DNA from: Candidatus Rifleibacteriota bacterium
Lineage (GTDB): Bacteria; Muiribacteriota; Ozemobacteria; Ozemobacterales; Ozemobacteraceae
DNA length: 64,000 bases
Direction of reading: 5' to 3'
Assembly: GCA_024710355.1 (NCBI GenBank)
Contig: JANJUX010000007.1
Location: forward strand, 186,001 to 250,000
A program made the position numbers and the translations under genes. The notes beneath the pieces are model-generated. The model was not told the origin of the DNA. It saw nothing but the letters and a program-made list of their open reading frames with translations, and made no database searches. Positions 1 to 9,103 of this stretch are shown piece by piece (the stretch's first letter is position 1; every line of letters starts with the position of its first letter).

Positions 1-868
1 CTTCTTCGAGAATTCCGCCGGAAGTGGCGGCTTTTATAGCCATAAGCATGCCAAGTCCAACGGCTTCGCCATGATGCAGTCTGATAAAATTACCGGCCCC
101 TTCAAGCGCATGTCCGAAGGTGTGCCCGAAGTTAAGATGGTTGCGCAGGTTGTTATCGAGTTCGTCGCTTGCCACGAAAGATTTTTTTATGTGAATTGAC
201 CGCCTGATCAATCGCTGCATCAGCGGCAGCTGCTTTGACTTTATCTCGCTCATGTGTTTGTAGATAAAGCGGAAATAGGCCGAATCAGCTATTGCGCCGT
301 GCTTTAAGGCTTCGACAAGACCGTAAGACAACTGATTGAGGGGCAGAGTGCGCAGAACGGCAACATCAATTGCGGTGAGAAGCGGTTGGTAAAAGGTGCC
401 GGCAAGATTTTTGCCCTGTTCGAGGTTGACGCCATTTTTGCCGCCGATGCTGGCATCGACCATCGCGAGAAGCGAGGTCGGAACCAGGACCAGCGGCAGT
501 CCGCGTTTGTAGATCGATGCAACGTAGCCGGCCAGGTCACAGACAACACCGCCCCCCAGGCCGATCAGGGGGCAATCGCGGTCTATGCCGCTGCTGCTGA
601 GGCTTTTGATGATATCAAGCGCGGTATCGAAAGTTTTGAATTTTTCACCGTCAGGCACGATGATCTCGTGCACGGAAAAGCCACGCGACCGCAGTTCTGA
701 CGCCAGGGGCGGCAGATACCATCTGGCGATGGTTTCATTGGTGATAACGGCGCAGTGGCGGGCGACTCTGAAGCGCAGCAGCCTCGAAACAGTTTCTTTG
801 ACAATGTCGTTGCCGAGAATGATTTCATTGGTGCTGTGACGCTTGAAAACGAGTCGTTGGGTTTCCAT
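1..868 (-). CDS. aroB: 3-dehydroquinate synthase, C-terminus beyond the window edge
   Basis: Second step of the shikimate pathway: NAD- and metal-dependent cyclisation of DAHP to 3-dehydroquinate in the cytoplasm. I translated this strand by hand. It begins METQRLVFKR and carries the glycine-rich NAD site GGGVVCDLAGY (about residues 105-115), the stretch VPTSLLAMVDASIGGK, and the metal-binding histidine segments NFGHTFGHALE and LHHGEAVGLGM. About 289 codons are present; the family is usually 350-370, so the end is missing only because the window starts here. The ATG at 868-866 directly follows the tatD stop, so it is probably translated with tatD as the last visible gene of the metG-tatD-aroB unit. 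Identification is firm. Confidence 0.96.
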   Translation of the reverse strand, partial: METQRLVFKRHSTNEIILGNDIVKETVSRLLRFRVARHCAVITNETIARWYLPPLASELRSRGFSVHEIIVPDGEKFKTFDTALDIIKSLSSSGIDRDCPLIGLGGGVVCDLAGYVASIYKRGLPLVLVPTSLLAMVDASIGGKNGVNLEQGKNLAGTFYQPLLTAIDVAVLRTLPLNQLSYGLVEALKHGAIADSAYFRFIYKHMSEIKSKQLPLMQRLIRRSIHIKKSFVASDELDNNLRNHLNFGHTFGHALEGAGNFIRLHHGEAVGLGMLMAIKAATSGGILEE

Positions 869-1654
869 TCATTTGCCTGCCTTTGTTCCAAACAGTTCGA
901 TTGCGTTCTGGTTGATAATTTCTGCCATTGCCGGGGCCGAAAGCCGCCTGACCTTCGCCATCTGCTCAAGGGTAGAGGTCAGATAGGCCGGTTCGTTGCG
1001 CTTGCCTCTTTTAAACTGCGGTGCGAGGTAGGGGCAGTCGGTTTCGAGGTGAATGCGGTTTGCCGGCAGAAATCCGAATACTTCACGGGTAAGTTCCGAC
1101 TTCGGGAAAGTCAGAGCGCCGCCGATCGAAAAATGAAACCCCATGTCGACAGCTCTTCTGGCTATGTCCAGATCGCCGGAGAAGCAGTGCAGCAGAACCT
1201 TCGCCGGAGCCGGCAGGCCCGCGATGGCTTCGAAAAATGCGTTATAGGCTTCCCTGACGTGAACGACCGCAGGCATCTGCAATTCAGCCGCCAGCTGCCA
1301 GAGTTCTTTGAAAACCTTGATCTGCACGTCGCGCGGTGAAAAATCGTAATGAAAATCGATGCCGATTTCGCCGATGCCCAGAACCCCGGGCTCACTGGCC
1401 AGCGACCTCAGCTCTGTGACTGAATCTACGTTGAACGAAGAGGCCTCGTGCGGGTGAATGCCGATCAGGGCAAGGCAGCCGGGGTATTCTGCGGCAATTT
1501 CGACAGCCCGGCGCGAATCGGCGACGGTGGTGCCGGCGTTGACGATACGGGTCACACCGGCATTTTTCGCACGTTTAATCACTTCGGGCAGATCTTCTGC
1601 AAATTTTTCATCCTGCAGATGGGCGTGCACATCGATGAGCCTGAGGTCAGACAT
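869..1654 (-). CDS. tatD: TatD-family metal-dependent deoxyribonuclease
   Basis: A TIM-barrel metallohydrolase of the TatD/YcfH family, 261 residues, a normal length. Members act as 3'-5' DNases, and some also remove D-amino-acid adducts. Metal ligands are visible in order: DVHAH (H10, H12), GEIGID (E96), VVHVREA (H132), LLHCFSG (H156) and LETDCPYLAP (D206). It lies between metG and aroB. Its ATG shares one base with the metG stop (TAATG) and its own stop abuts the aroB ATG, so the three genes are very likely co-transcribed and translationally coupled. A metG-tatD pairing is common in bacteria. The exact substrate cannot be told from sequence. Confidence 0.93.
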   Translation of the reverse strand: MSDLRLIDVHAHLQDEKFAEDLPEVIKRAKNAGVTRIVNAGTTVADSRRAVEIAAEYPGCLALIGIHPHEASSFNVDSVTELRSLASEPGVLGIGEIGIDFHYDFSPRDVQIKVFKELWQLAAELQMPAVVHVREAYNAFFEAIAGLPAPAKVLLHCFSGDLDIARRAVDMGFHFSIGGALTFPKSELTREVFGFLPANRIHLETDCPYLAPQFKRGKRNEPAYLTSTLEQMAKVRRLSAPAMAEIINQNAIELFGTKAGK

Positions 1655-3624
1655 TATTTTACTCTGATGCCGGTCTTTGCGGGCTTGTCGGGGCTGACGA
1701 GCGCGAGCCCGCCATCTTCGGTGCCGGCTGCGAGAATCATGCCGTGCGAGAGAATGCCCCTGATTTTGGCCGGTTTAAGGTTTTTAACCATTACCACCTG
1801 TCTGCCGGGCAGTTCTTCTGGCTTGTAGAATGCGGCAATGCCGGCTACCAGGGTGCGGGTTTCTTCGCCTATGTTAACAGTCAGCTTGAGAAGCTTGTCG
1901 GCGTTCTCAACCTTTTCGGCAGTTTCGATACGGGCGATGCAGAGTTCGGTCTTGAGAAAGTCATCAAAGCTTACCAGGCCATCTTCGGCGCTGATGACGG
2001 CAGTTTTTTCTTCTGTTTTTGCGACTTTGGCCGGTTTTTCGGCTTTAGGAGCCGCTTCACCCTTCGAACCCTTCTTAAGGTTCTGAATACGCTCGGTTTC
2101 GAGACGTGGAAACATCGGCGCGGGTTCTGTGCATCTGGTGCCATCGGCAAGCTGACCCCAGGCCAGATCGCTGATACTGACCTTCTGGCCGTCGCAACCG
2201 ATCTGGCGCAGAAATTCGGGGGCAAGGTGCGGCATGAAGGGTTCGACAAGATGTGAAACAAAGCGGATGCTCTCGCCGATCGTGTAGAAAACTTCGTCGA
2301 GAACTGCCCAGTTCTGTTCTTTCGCGAGCTTCCAGGGGGCGGTCTCGTCGACATATTTGTTCAGGCGCTGAATGAGATCCCAGATGCGCTTGAGGGCGTC
2401 GTGATACAGAAAATTTTCCATGGCATTGATATAGTCGGTCTTGACAGCTGCGGCCATTTCGGCAATTTCTTTGCTCTGCGGCAGAGTGGGAGCCGTTTTG
2501 CGGAACTGTCCATCGCGGTTCTTGATCAGCATCGGCAGCATGCGCTGGCAGAGATTACCATAGTCGTTGGCGAGATCGGCATTATAGCGAAGAATGAAGT
2601 TTTCTTCGGTGTAGGTTGCATCCATGCCGAATACCATTTCACGGAAAAGATAGAATCTGAACGGATCGAGACCATAGCGGGCGACCAGTTCACGTGGATT
2701 GATAATGTTTCCGACCGATTTCGACATTTTGCCCTCACCGGTAACCCACCAGCCGTGGGCGAAAATGCATTCGGGCAGGCTGAGTCCGAGGGCCATCAGC
2801 ATGGTGCTCCAGTAGACGGCATGGGTAGTGAGAATGTCTTTGCCGATCAGGTGGCAGGAAGCCGGCCAGATGCGGTTGAATTTTTCCATGTCGAACGGAT
2901 AGCCCACCGCTGAAATATAGTTGGTAAGAGCATCGAACCAGACGTAGGTGACGTAATCAGGTGCAAACGGCAGCTCGATACCCCATGACAGTCTTGCTTT
3001 GGGGCGGCTGATGCAGAGGTCACCGAGCGGCTGACGCAGAAAGCCGAGAACCTCGTTGCGGCGGTTTTCGGGTCTGATGAAGCCGGGGTGATTGTTGATA
3101 TGGTCGATCAGCTGCTGCTGATACTTTGACATTTTGAAAAAATAGTTCTTTTCAGAAATTTCCTGTACGGCGCGTTTGCAGTCGGGGCATACTTTTTCCG
3201 GTACTTCTTTTTCTGTCCAGAAGCGTTCGCAGGGAGTACAATACCAGCCGCTGTATTCGGCTTCGTAAATGTCGCCCTTTTTCCAGAGTTCGTTGAGCGC
3301 GTGGCAGACGACCTTTTTGTGGCGATCTTCGGTGGTTCTGATGAAATCATCGTAAGTGATGTCAAGCAGAGTCCAGAGCGATTTGAACTTTTCTATGAGC
3401 CGGTCGGTGTGTTCTATTGGTGAGAGACCTTTTGCCTTTGCGGCCTGTTCAACCTTCTGGCCATGTTCATCAGAGCCTGTGAGAAAATGCACGTTTCGCC
3501 CCATCGAGCGCTGGAAGCGGCTGGCAATATCGGCGGCAAGCGTAGAAAAGGCATGGCCGATGTGAAGTTCGTCGTTGGCATAGTAGAGCGGGGTGGTGAT
3601 ATAGAAGGATTTTTCTGATGACAT
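1654..3624 (-). CDS. metG: Methionyl-tRNA synthetase with C-terminal tRNA-binding domain
   Basis: Class I aminoacyl-tRNA synthetase that charges tRNA-Met, 656 residues. Visible are HIGH (residues 21-24), a four-cysteine zinc knuckle (CTPC then CPDC, about 125-145), the KMSKS loop (KMSKSVGN) and a C-terminal EMAP/Arc1p-type OB domain beginning around SFDDFLKTELCIARIE. A basic linker rich in KAEKPAK joins the body to the OB domain. An in-frame start 27 codons further upstream exists, but I chose the ATG at 3624: GAGG sits five bases before it, and the protein then begins MSSEKSFYITTP as the family does. It is followed by tatD with a one-base overlap. Confidence 0.96.
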   Translation of the reverse strand: MSSEKSFYITTPLYYANDELHIGHAFSTLAADIASRFQRSMGRNVHFLTGSDEHGQKVEQAAKAKGLSPIEHTDRLIEKFKSLWTLLDITYDDFIRTTEDRHKKVVCHALNELWKKGDIYEAEYSGWYCTPCERFWTEKEVPEKVCPDCKRAVQEISEKNYFFKMSKYQQQLIDHINNHPGFIRPENRRNEVLGFLRQPLGDLCISRPKARLSWGIELPFAPDYVTYVWFDALTNYISAVGYPFDMEKFNRIWPASCHLIGKDILTTHAVYWSTMLMALGLSLPECIFAHGWWVTGEGKMSKSVGNIINPRELVARYGLDPFRFYLFREMVFGMDATYTEENFILRYNADLANDYGNLCQRMLPMLIKNRDGQFRKTAPTLPQSKEIAEMAAAVKTDYINAMENFLYHDALKRIWDLIQRLNKYVDETAPWKLAKEQNWAVLDEVFYTIGESIRFVSHLVEPFMPHLAPEFLRQIGCDGQKVSISDLAWGQLADGTRCTEPAPMFPRLETERIQNLKKGSKGEAAPKAEKPAKVAKTEEKTAVISAEDGLVSFDDFLKTELCIARIETAEKVENADKLLKLTVNIGEETRTLVAGIAAFYKPEELPGRQVVMVKNLKPAKIRGILSHGMILAAGTEDGGLALVSPDKPAKTGIRVK

Positions 3625-3646
3625 GGCGACCTCAAGGTATATTGAT

Positions 3647-5110
3647 TTAAACTGCCTGACTGCTTTTGTCGGTGCGATGAATGACCGCCCGGTTGCCGCC
3701 AGCATCTTTGGCCTGACTGCACGCCTGAACGGCTGCTTTCATAAGGTTTCTTACATCGGTCACGGTTTCGGGGTAACTTGCGAGACCGGCCGAGACGGTA
3801 ATGCTTATTCTTCGGTTGTCAAATTCGAGCGATTCTTTTTCGAGAGCCTCTTTAATGCGGCCTGTCAGATAAACACCACCGGCGAGATCAGTGTTCGGGA
3901 GCAGGACGAAGAATCTTTCCTGCATCGACGAGGCGGTGTCGGTGTCGCGCAGGGTTCTGGCGATAACCTTGCCGCAGACGCCGTTCAGTTGAGTCGCAAA
4001 TTCAGCATTGGTGTCGCTGACAATCTTTTTGAAGTTGTCGATGTCGACCACGATAAGGCTTAAGGTCTGAGCGTATCTGACAGCCCGGGCTGATTCTTCG
4101 GCAAAATAGCCTTTCCAGACATTGTGAGCAGCCAGACCCGTGTGTTCATCGACAAACAGATTTGCATACATCCGGTTACGCTCTATCACCAGGGTGGCCA
4201 GCATACAGAGATCTTTGACGTAGGGCAGATCTTCGTTGCGGAAAACCGGAGGGACGATGCGGTTGATCAGATTCATGACCCCGAGAACGATGCCATCCGA
4301 ACTGACAATCGGCGCGCAGAGCAGACTGGCCACCTTCTCGTCTTTGCTGCGAAACTCGCTGAACTGCTTGAAACGCGGATCTTTAAAGCCCTTGTTGGCG
4401 ATCAGCGGCAGGCCGTCTTTGATGACCTGACCTGCCAGCCCTTCGTGCGGCTTGAGACGTATCGACGGGTATTCCTCTTCGGCCAGGTCGTCGAGCAGAC
4501 TCTTTTCGACGCCCCTGACGCAGGCAACGGTCATTTCGTGTTTTTCGCGGTTGATCAGAAGAATCGAAGCCCACTGCACGTTCATGGCGGCGACCGCTTC
4601 GTCGAGAATGGCCTTAAGATTGCTCTGAAAGTCGAAGGTGGTGTTAAGGGTCTGAGCCACTTTAAGCAGGGAACGGGTCGACGCCAGCTGCTGCTCGCTC
4701 TGACTGATCTGCAGCTGATTTTTCTCCTGTTCCTTTTCCTGATGGAACTGCTTTTTGCCGATTGTGACAATTTCCTGGTTCCATTCACCGAATACCCGGT
4801 TCAATTCAAAAGATATTTCGGTAATTTCATCCTGACCGGTGTCGCTGACGGTGGCGGCTGACTTTTTTGTCTGAAAGTTCTGAAGTGAATGCAGCACCAT
4901 GTCGATCGGACCCACAATGGAAGCCCCAACCATAAACGAGGTAATGATCGCATTGATTACGGCGATGGCACCGATAAAAAAAGCTGTTGCCTGGCTTATC
5001 ACAGTGCCGGTATAACTGACGTAGACAAAAATGACCACCGGGAACAGAGCGACCAGAAAATAGGTGGCCAGCAGGCGGACTTTGATCGAGAAGTTACGAA
5101 AAATATTCAA
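3647..5110 (-). CDS. Membrane protein with GAF domain and degenerate GGDEF domain
   Basis: 487 residues with a TTG start; GGGG lies about ten bases upstream. Two hydrophobic segments (about 12-32 and 40-65) are followed by a HAMP-like region and a charged coiled coil (about 115-160). A GAF domain (about 165-310) and a GGDEF-fold domain (about 320-475) come next. The diguanylate cyclase signature is lost: the position of GGDEF reads MQERF just before FVLLP, so cyclase activity is unlikely. Upstream the fold is recognisable (DEHTGLAAHN, IVVDIDNFKKI). It probably works as a membrane sensor or a nucleotide- or protein-binding scaffold. The gene precedes metG by 22 bases and has a promoter just upstream. 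Confidence 0.85.
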   Translation of the reverse strand: MNIFRNFSIKVRLLATYFLVALFPVVIFVYVSYTGTVISQATAFFIGAIAVINAIITSFMVGASIVGPIDMVLHSLQNFQTKKSAATVSDTGQDEITEISFELNRVFGEWNQEIVTIGKKQFHQEKEQEKNQLQISQSEQQLASTRSLLKVAQTLNTTFDFQSNLKAILDEAVAAMNVQWASILLINREKHEMTVACVRGVEKSLLDDLAEEEYPSIRLKPHEGLAGQVIKDGLPLIANKGFKDPRFKQFSEFRSKDEKVASLLCAPIVSSDGIVLGVMNLINRIVPPVFRNEDLPYVKDLCMLATLVIERNRMYANLFVDEHTGLAAHNVWKGYFAEESARAVRYAQTLSLIVVDIDNFKKIVSDTNAEFATQLNGVCGKVIARTLRDTDTASSMQERFFVLLPNTDLAGGVYLTGRIKEALEKESLEFDNRRISITVSAGLASYPETVTDVRNLMKAAVQACSQAKDAGGNRAVIHRTDKSSQAV

Positions 5111-5137
5111 ACAGTGTACCCCGTTAAATTGACTTGG

Positions 5138-5167
5138 ATTTTATGGTATTGTCGCCCACGAAGTCAA
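5138..5167 (-). promoter_or_regulatory. Sigma-70-type promoter for the GAF/GGDEF-metG-tatD-aroB unit
   Basis: On the minus strand TTGACT, 18 bases, TAAAAT. The predicted transcript start is about 20 bases before the TTG start at 5110. Pattern match only. Confidence 0.5.
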
Positions 5168-5176
5168 CAGCCAATA

Positions 5177-6307
5177 TCAACTCCGGTTTCTACCGGGGAG
5201 AAGCTTCTGGTAAACGCTTTCCATCACCCGGCCAAAGCGGGGCAGCGAAAAGTTGGCTTCGACGCTCTGCCTGGCAGATTGTCCCAGACGCTGTCTCAGA
5301 AGGGGACTGGTGATCAGTTTTTCAAGGGCTGCAGCAGTTGCAGTGGCGTTTCTGGGCTCAACGATAAAGCCCTGTTCTTCATGATGCACAATTTCCGGAA
5401 TGACCCCGACCGAGGTTCCGACAACCGGTTTACCCGATGCCATAAATTCAAGAGCCGCTCTTGAGTTAGCTTCTGAGCCCACCGAAGTGATCAGACCGAT
5501 GTCGAGCGCTGCCAGAACGTCGGGCAGGTCTTTGCGCAGGCCCAGGCAAACCAGACGGTCGGCGACGCCATTCTCTGCCGCGAGCTGTTTGAGCCAGGCA
5601 AAGGTTCTTTCATTTTCGTAGCCTGCCGCAACCAGCCTGAATTTAACCGGCAGTTCCTTCAGGGCTGCGATTGCACCAATTGCGTATTCATGCCCCTTGA
5701 CCGGGTCGAGGCGGGCCAGCAGTCCGATTAAAAGCTCGTGTTTTTCGGCGCTGATTTCTTTGCGAAATTCACTGTCTGTAGCCCGTGAAGGGTTGAACAG
5801 ATCGGTGTCGACACCACCGTAGACGACGCTGACTTTTTCCGGGGCGTAGTCGAGAATCTGCTGGCACAACTTTTTGTGAAGCATCGAGCCGACAACAATG
5901 TGGTCGGTCCAGACGTGATGAACATAGCGGTTGATAAAATGCCCCTTGGGCGGATCGATGTCGGTTCTGATGCGCGCCACAACCGCCTCTGGCACCACCT
6001 TTTTTGCGATCATTCCCGCCATCCAGGCGCCTTCATTGATGTGCGAAGAGATAATGTCAGGTTTGAAGCTTTTGAATATGGCTTTCATGCGCTTGATGGC
6101 ATGCACGTAGAGCAACGGATTGCGGTGATTCAGCCGGATGGTGTCGTCACAAGGAATCCCAAGCTGCTGTGCCCGGTATAATGGTTTGCCGGGTTCAGTC
6201 AGAAGCAGCACTTCATGTCCGAGGTTCATCAGCTCTTTCGTTACCGAAATGCAATAATTGGAAGCACCGCTCCAGTTTGGCGAATTGAGAATCTGAATGA
6301 TGCGCAC
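5177..6307 (-). CDS. Glycosyltransferase family 4 (GT-B fold)
   Basis: 376 residues, a full-length GT4-type glycosyltransferase. The N-terminal domain starts MRIIQILNSPNWSGASNY, the usual acceptor-side Rossmann fold. The C-terminal donor domain has VVYGGVDTDLFNP, LLARLDPVKGHEYAI and the EX7E-type segment (GSEANSRAALEFMASGKP) that contacts the nucleotide sugar. No signal peptide was seen, so it acts on the cytoplasmic side, probably in LPS or other surface-glycan assembly. The start is GTG at 6307 and overlaps the stop of the upstream GT2 gene by one base (TAGTG), which indicates coupled translation. Donor and acceptor sugars cannot be inferred. Confidence 0.9.
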   Translation of the reverse strand: MRIIQILNSPNWSGASNYCISVTKELMNLGHEVLLLTEPGKPLYRAQQLGIPCDDTIRLNHRNPLLYVHAIKRMKAIFKSFKPDIISSHINEGAWMAGMIAKKVVPEAVVARIRTDIDPPKGHFINRYVHHVWTDHIVVGSMLHKKLCQQILDYAPEKVSVVYGGVDTDLFNPSRATDSEFRKEISAEKHELLIGLLARLDPVKGHEYAIGAIAALKELPVKFRLVAAGYENERTFAWLKQLAAENGVADRLVCLGLRKDLPDVLAALDIGLITSVGSEANSRAALEFMASGKPVVGTSVGVIPEIVHHEEQGFIVEPRNATATAAALEKLITSPLLRQRLGQSARQSVEANFSLPRFGRVMESVYQKLLPGRNRS

Positions 6308-7074
6308 TATTTTCTGCTCCTCAATTCGAGAAATCTGGCATAGCTGAAAACATTCTGAAAAGCATCGCCGGCGGCAGCCACAAAACCCTGCCAGCCGTCT
6401 CTGAAGCCCTGTTTGAGCAGATAGCGGCGAAGAAAACGAAAATACGGTCTGAAAAAAAGATGTCGGAGCGTGTTGAAAATACCGGCAGAAAGCCCGGAAT
6501 TGTGCCAGAACTCAGCCTGAAAACCGGTGTAAAAAATCATTTTACGCAGATAATCGGCAATTTCGGGGTAGGGATGGTGTTCGAATGGTTGCTGCAGGTT
6601 GCCGGTCGACCCGTCGACCTTGAGCATTTCATGCACGTGCTGATTCGCGAAGGCGGCATGTCCGCGCTTGAAAAGGCGCAGTTGCGTATCCGGATACTGG
6701 CTGCCATGTGCCAGCCAGCGGCCAAAAAAGATGTTTTTACGCGGCAGCCTGTAGGCAACATGTTTTGCATCACTGTTGATAACGGTTTTTATTTCTTCGG
6801 CCAGCTCAGGGGTAATAATCTCATCCGGGTCGAGATAGAAGATCCAGTCGGTTTTCAGCTGTTCAAAGCCAAAACTTTTGTTAACGTTGAGATTCTTGTT
6901 ATTTGGCCGGTCAAAGAGCCGGACTTTTTCAAAGCCTTTGACGATTTCCGCGGTTTTGTCGATCGATTCGCAGTTTACGACTACGATATCGTCTGCGAAT
7001 GCAGCTGATTTCAAGGCATTGGCAATCTGGCGTTCCTCATTGTGAGCTATCATTGAGATTCCAATGGTTGGCAT
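6307..7074 (-). CDS. Glycosyltransferase family 2, LPS-core type
   Basis: 255 residues with a GT-A fold. It begins MPTIGISMIAHNEERQI, has a DPD metal/nucleotide motif at residues 82-84 (FYLDPDEIITPE), and a C-terminal amphipathic, aromatic-rich region like that of WaaE/KdtX-type LPS core glucosyltransferases. AAGGAA precedes the ATG at 7074. It is the first gene of a two-gene glycosyltransferase unit with the GT4 gene and has its own promoter upstream. The WaaE-like assignment rests on overall pattern; another surface polysaccharide role is possible. Confidence 0.87.
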   Translation of the reverse strand: MPTIGISMIAHNEERQIANALKSAAFADDIVVVNCESIDKTAEIVKGFEKVRLFDRPNNKNLNVNKSFGFEQLKTDWIFYLDPDEIITPELAEEIKTVINSDAKHVAYRLPRKNIFFGRWLAHGSQYPDTQLRLFKRGHAAFANQHVHEMLKVDGSTGNLQQPFEHHPYPEIADYLRKMIFYTGFQAEFWHNSGLSAGIFNTLRHLFFRPYFRFLRRYLLKQGFRDGWQGFVAAAGDAFQNVFSYARFLELRSRK

Positions 7075-7107
7075 GCCGGGGGTTCCTTTTCGTTTGATTT
7101 CTGGCGA

Positions 7108-7136
7108 ATTATCGCAGAACCTGAATTACTTTTCAA
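7108..7136 (-). promoter_or_regulatory. Sigma-70-type promoter for the glycosyltransferase pair
   Basis: On the minus strand TTGAAA, 17 bases, GATAAT, about 34 bases upstream of the GT2 ATG at 7074. Confidence 0.5.
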
Positions 7137-7319
7137 GACTTATCATTCTGCTCCTCTCAACTGGTTATTTCTCAATCCCGGTTGCGGCAGGTCAGGCGGT
7201 TGTGCACCAGGACTGCCGGTTAAAAGGGTGACGCGGTCAACCGGGCGGTGCCTTGAGTTTTTGTCGCCGGTGCTTTCAGATATGCGTTTTGCAAAACTAC
7301 TTTAATTGACGGTTTGCTC

Positions 7320-7348
7320 TTGTTAAAAATGCAAAAATTGTGTATTAA
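7320..7348 (+). promoter_or_regulatory. Sigma-70-type promoter for the ABC exporter operon
   Basis: TTGTTA, 17 bases, TATTAA, in an A+T-rich stretch about 95 bases before the ATPase ATG. Confidence 0.4.
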
Positions 7349-7444
7349 ATCGAAAAATCTGGAACCCGATCGCATTTTTTTAGTCTACATTCAGCAAATA
7401 AACGGTTGCCACCATCACGAATGCTTCAGGAGGTAATACTGAGC

Positions 7445-8392
7445 ATGATTGAAATGACGAATATCACTAAGTTTTATGATAATTTCAGGGCACTGAACAA
7501 TATCAACCTCAAGGTCGAGAAGGGCGAAATTATCGGATTGCTTGGCCCGAACGGTGCCGGCAAGACAACTGCCATGCGCATTCTTACCTGCTTTATTCCT
7601 GCTACATCCGGCAGCGTTTCGGTGGCGGGCTATGATGTTTTTGAAGATTCGCTCGAAGTCAGGCGCCGACTTGGCTACCTGCCCGAAACTCCACCGCTCT
7701 ACCCGGAAATGACTGTTGGCTCATATCTGAATTTTATCGGCGAGCTCCGTGAACTTCCTGCCGGCAAACGTCGCGAGCGTATAAACTATGTTGCTGAAAG
7801 AATCGGTCTGGCTGATTGGCTGAACCGGGTAATAGGAACCCTGTCGAAGGGCTATCGCCAGCGTGTCGGGCTGGCACAGGCACTTCTGCATAACCCCGAA
7901 GTGTTGATTCTCGACGAGCCGACAGTTGGCCTCGATCCCAGTCAGATCATCGAGATTCGCGGTCTGGTAAAAGATCTCGCCCGCGATCACACGATCATTC
8001 TCTCTACCCATATTCTTCCCGAAGTCAGCATGACCTGTGGCAGAGTCGTCATCATCAATGAGGGCGAAATCGTCGCTGTCGATTCGGTTGCCAATCTCGA
8101 AAAAGCCGCCGCCGGCAAACCGGCCTGGAACATCTGCATCAGGCCAGCCGCTGGCAAAGACTGGCGACAGCTGGTCGAAAAACATGCCGGAGCAGCCATT
8201 TCAGATCTGGTCGAGATGCCGGAAACGCATCATTTCAAGCTCAACCTCGAAAAAGCAGAAGACTTCGACGACCTTTTCCGGAATTTAACAGGGGCCGGGC
8301 ATGTGCTGCGCGAAATTACGCCGGTAAAAGCCACTCTTGAAGACGTTTTTCTCAAGCTCACCAGTGCCGAGGAAAGGAAAGAAGCCGCATGA
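7445..8392 (+). CDS. ABC transporter ATP-binding protein, Gld/Nat-type
   Basis: ATPase subunit of an ABC-2-type exporter, 315 residues from the chosen start. Walker A is GPNGAGKTT (residues 34-42), the signature is LSKGYRQRV, Walker B is VLILDEPTVGLDP, and the H-loop is LSTHILPE. A C-terminal extension of about 90 residues ends with the LEDVFLKLT motif typical of this subfamily. A reading frame open from 7406 exists, but AGGAGG at 7428-7433 points to ATG 7445 (or 7454). The stop overlaps the next gene by four bases (ATGA). With the following three genes it resembles the GldA-GldF-GldG set. Outside Bacteroidetes such operons have no proven gliding role, and the substrate is unknown. Confidence 0.92.
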   Translation: MIEMTNITKFYDNFRALNNINLKVEKGEIIGLLGPNGAGKTTAMRILTCFIPATSGSVSVAGYDVFEDSLEVRRRLGYLPETPPLYPEMTVGSYLNFIGELRELPAGKRRERINYVAERIGLADWLNRVIGTLSKGYRQRVGLAQALLHNPEVLILDEPTVGLDPSQIIEIRGLVKDLARDHTIILSTHILPEVSMTCGRVVIINEGEIVAVDSVANLEKAAAGKPAWNICIRPAAGKDWRQLVEKHAGAAISDLVEMPETHHFKLNLEKAEDFDDLFRNLTGAGHVLREITPVKATLEDVFLKLTSAEERKEAA

Positions 8393-9099
8393 AGATTCTT
8401 GCGATAATGAAAAAAGAGCTGCAGTCTTTTTTCTATTCACCGGTTGCCTACATAGTTTTTGCATCGTTTCTGATGATCGTCGGCTACCTGTTCTGGGTCA
8501 TCCTGATTTCAAGCCGCATGGCGTCGCTCGAGCCGATGCTCTACAACGCCGCTTTCATACTGCTGCTGGCTTCGCCGGTTCTGACCATGCGCCTGGTCAG
8601 CGAAGAAAAAAAGAGCCGTACGATCGAACTGCTGCTGACTTCGCCGATCTCGCCCGCCGAAATTATTGCCGGCAAGTTTCTTGCCTGCTTTACGCTCTAT
8701 CTTGTGCTGATACTTCTGACCGTGCAGTATCCTCTCGTTTTATCAGCCTATTCGACAGAATTCGATATGGGGCCGGTTTACAGCGGTTATATCGGCCTGG
8801 TTCTGCTTGGGGCGGCGTTTATCTCGATGGGGCTGTTCGCCAGCACTCTCACTGAAAATCAGATCATCGCGGCAATGGTCAGCTTTGGTGGTCTGGTGCT
8901 GTTCTGGATCTTCGGCTGGGCCAAACATGCCTTTGACAACGCCTTTGGGCAAATTCTCGGCAACCTGTCGATTTTCGACCGCTACGCCGAGTTTCTGCGC
9001 GGCATCGTCGATTCGGGCAATGTCATTTTCTTTGTTGTATTCACACTGACCTGGCTGTTTCTCGCAACCAGAGTTCTTGAATCAGACCGGTGGAGGTAA
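8389..9099 (+). CDS. ABC-2-type permease, GldF-like
   Basis: 236 residues with about six transmembrane segments. It begins MKILAIMKKELQSFFYSPVA, the usual cytoplasmic start of ABC-2 permeases, and includes SEEKKSRTIELLLTSPIS, a conserved coupling region of GldF/NosY-like permeases. It forms the membrane channel for the ATPase encoded upstream, and its start overlaps that gene (ATGA). GGAGG for the next gene lies within its last codons. Identification as an ABC-2 permease is firm; the transported material is unknown. Confidence 0.9.
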   Translation: MKILAIMKKELQSFFYSPVAYIVFASFLMIVGYLFWVILISSRMASLEPMLYNAAFILLLASPVLTMRLVSEEKKSRTIELLLTSPISPAEIIAGKFLACFTLYLVLILLTVQYPLVLSAYSTEFDMGPVYSGYIGLVLLGAAFISMGLFASTLTENQIIAAMVSFGGLVLFWIFGWAKHAFDNAFGQILGNLSIFDRYAEFLRGIVDSGNVIFFVVFTLTWLFLATRVLESDRWR

Positions 9100-9103
9100 G
9101 CAG

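Larger units (their letters stand above)
7075..7444. other. Divergent intergenic region between glycosyltransferases and ABC operon
   Basis: About 370 bases without a convincing gene. It holds a minus-strand promoter at 7108-7136, a plus-strand promoter at 7320-7348, and a weak inverted repeat (CCGGTT at 7216-7221 with AACCGG at 7239-7244). The last third is A+T-rich. AGGAGG at 7428-7433 serves the ABC ATPase. Nothing else recognisable. Confidence 0.6.
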
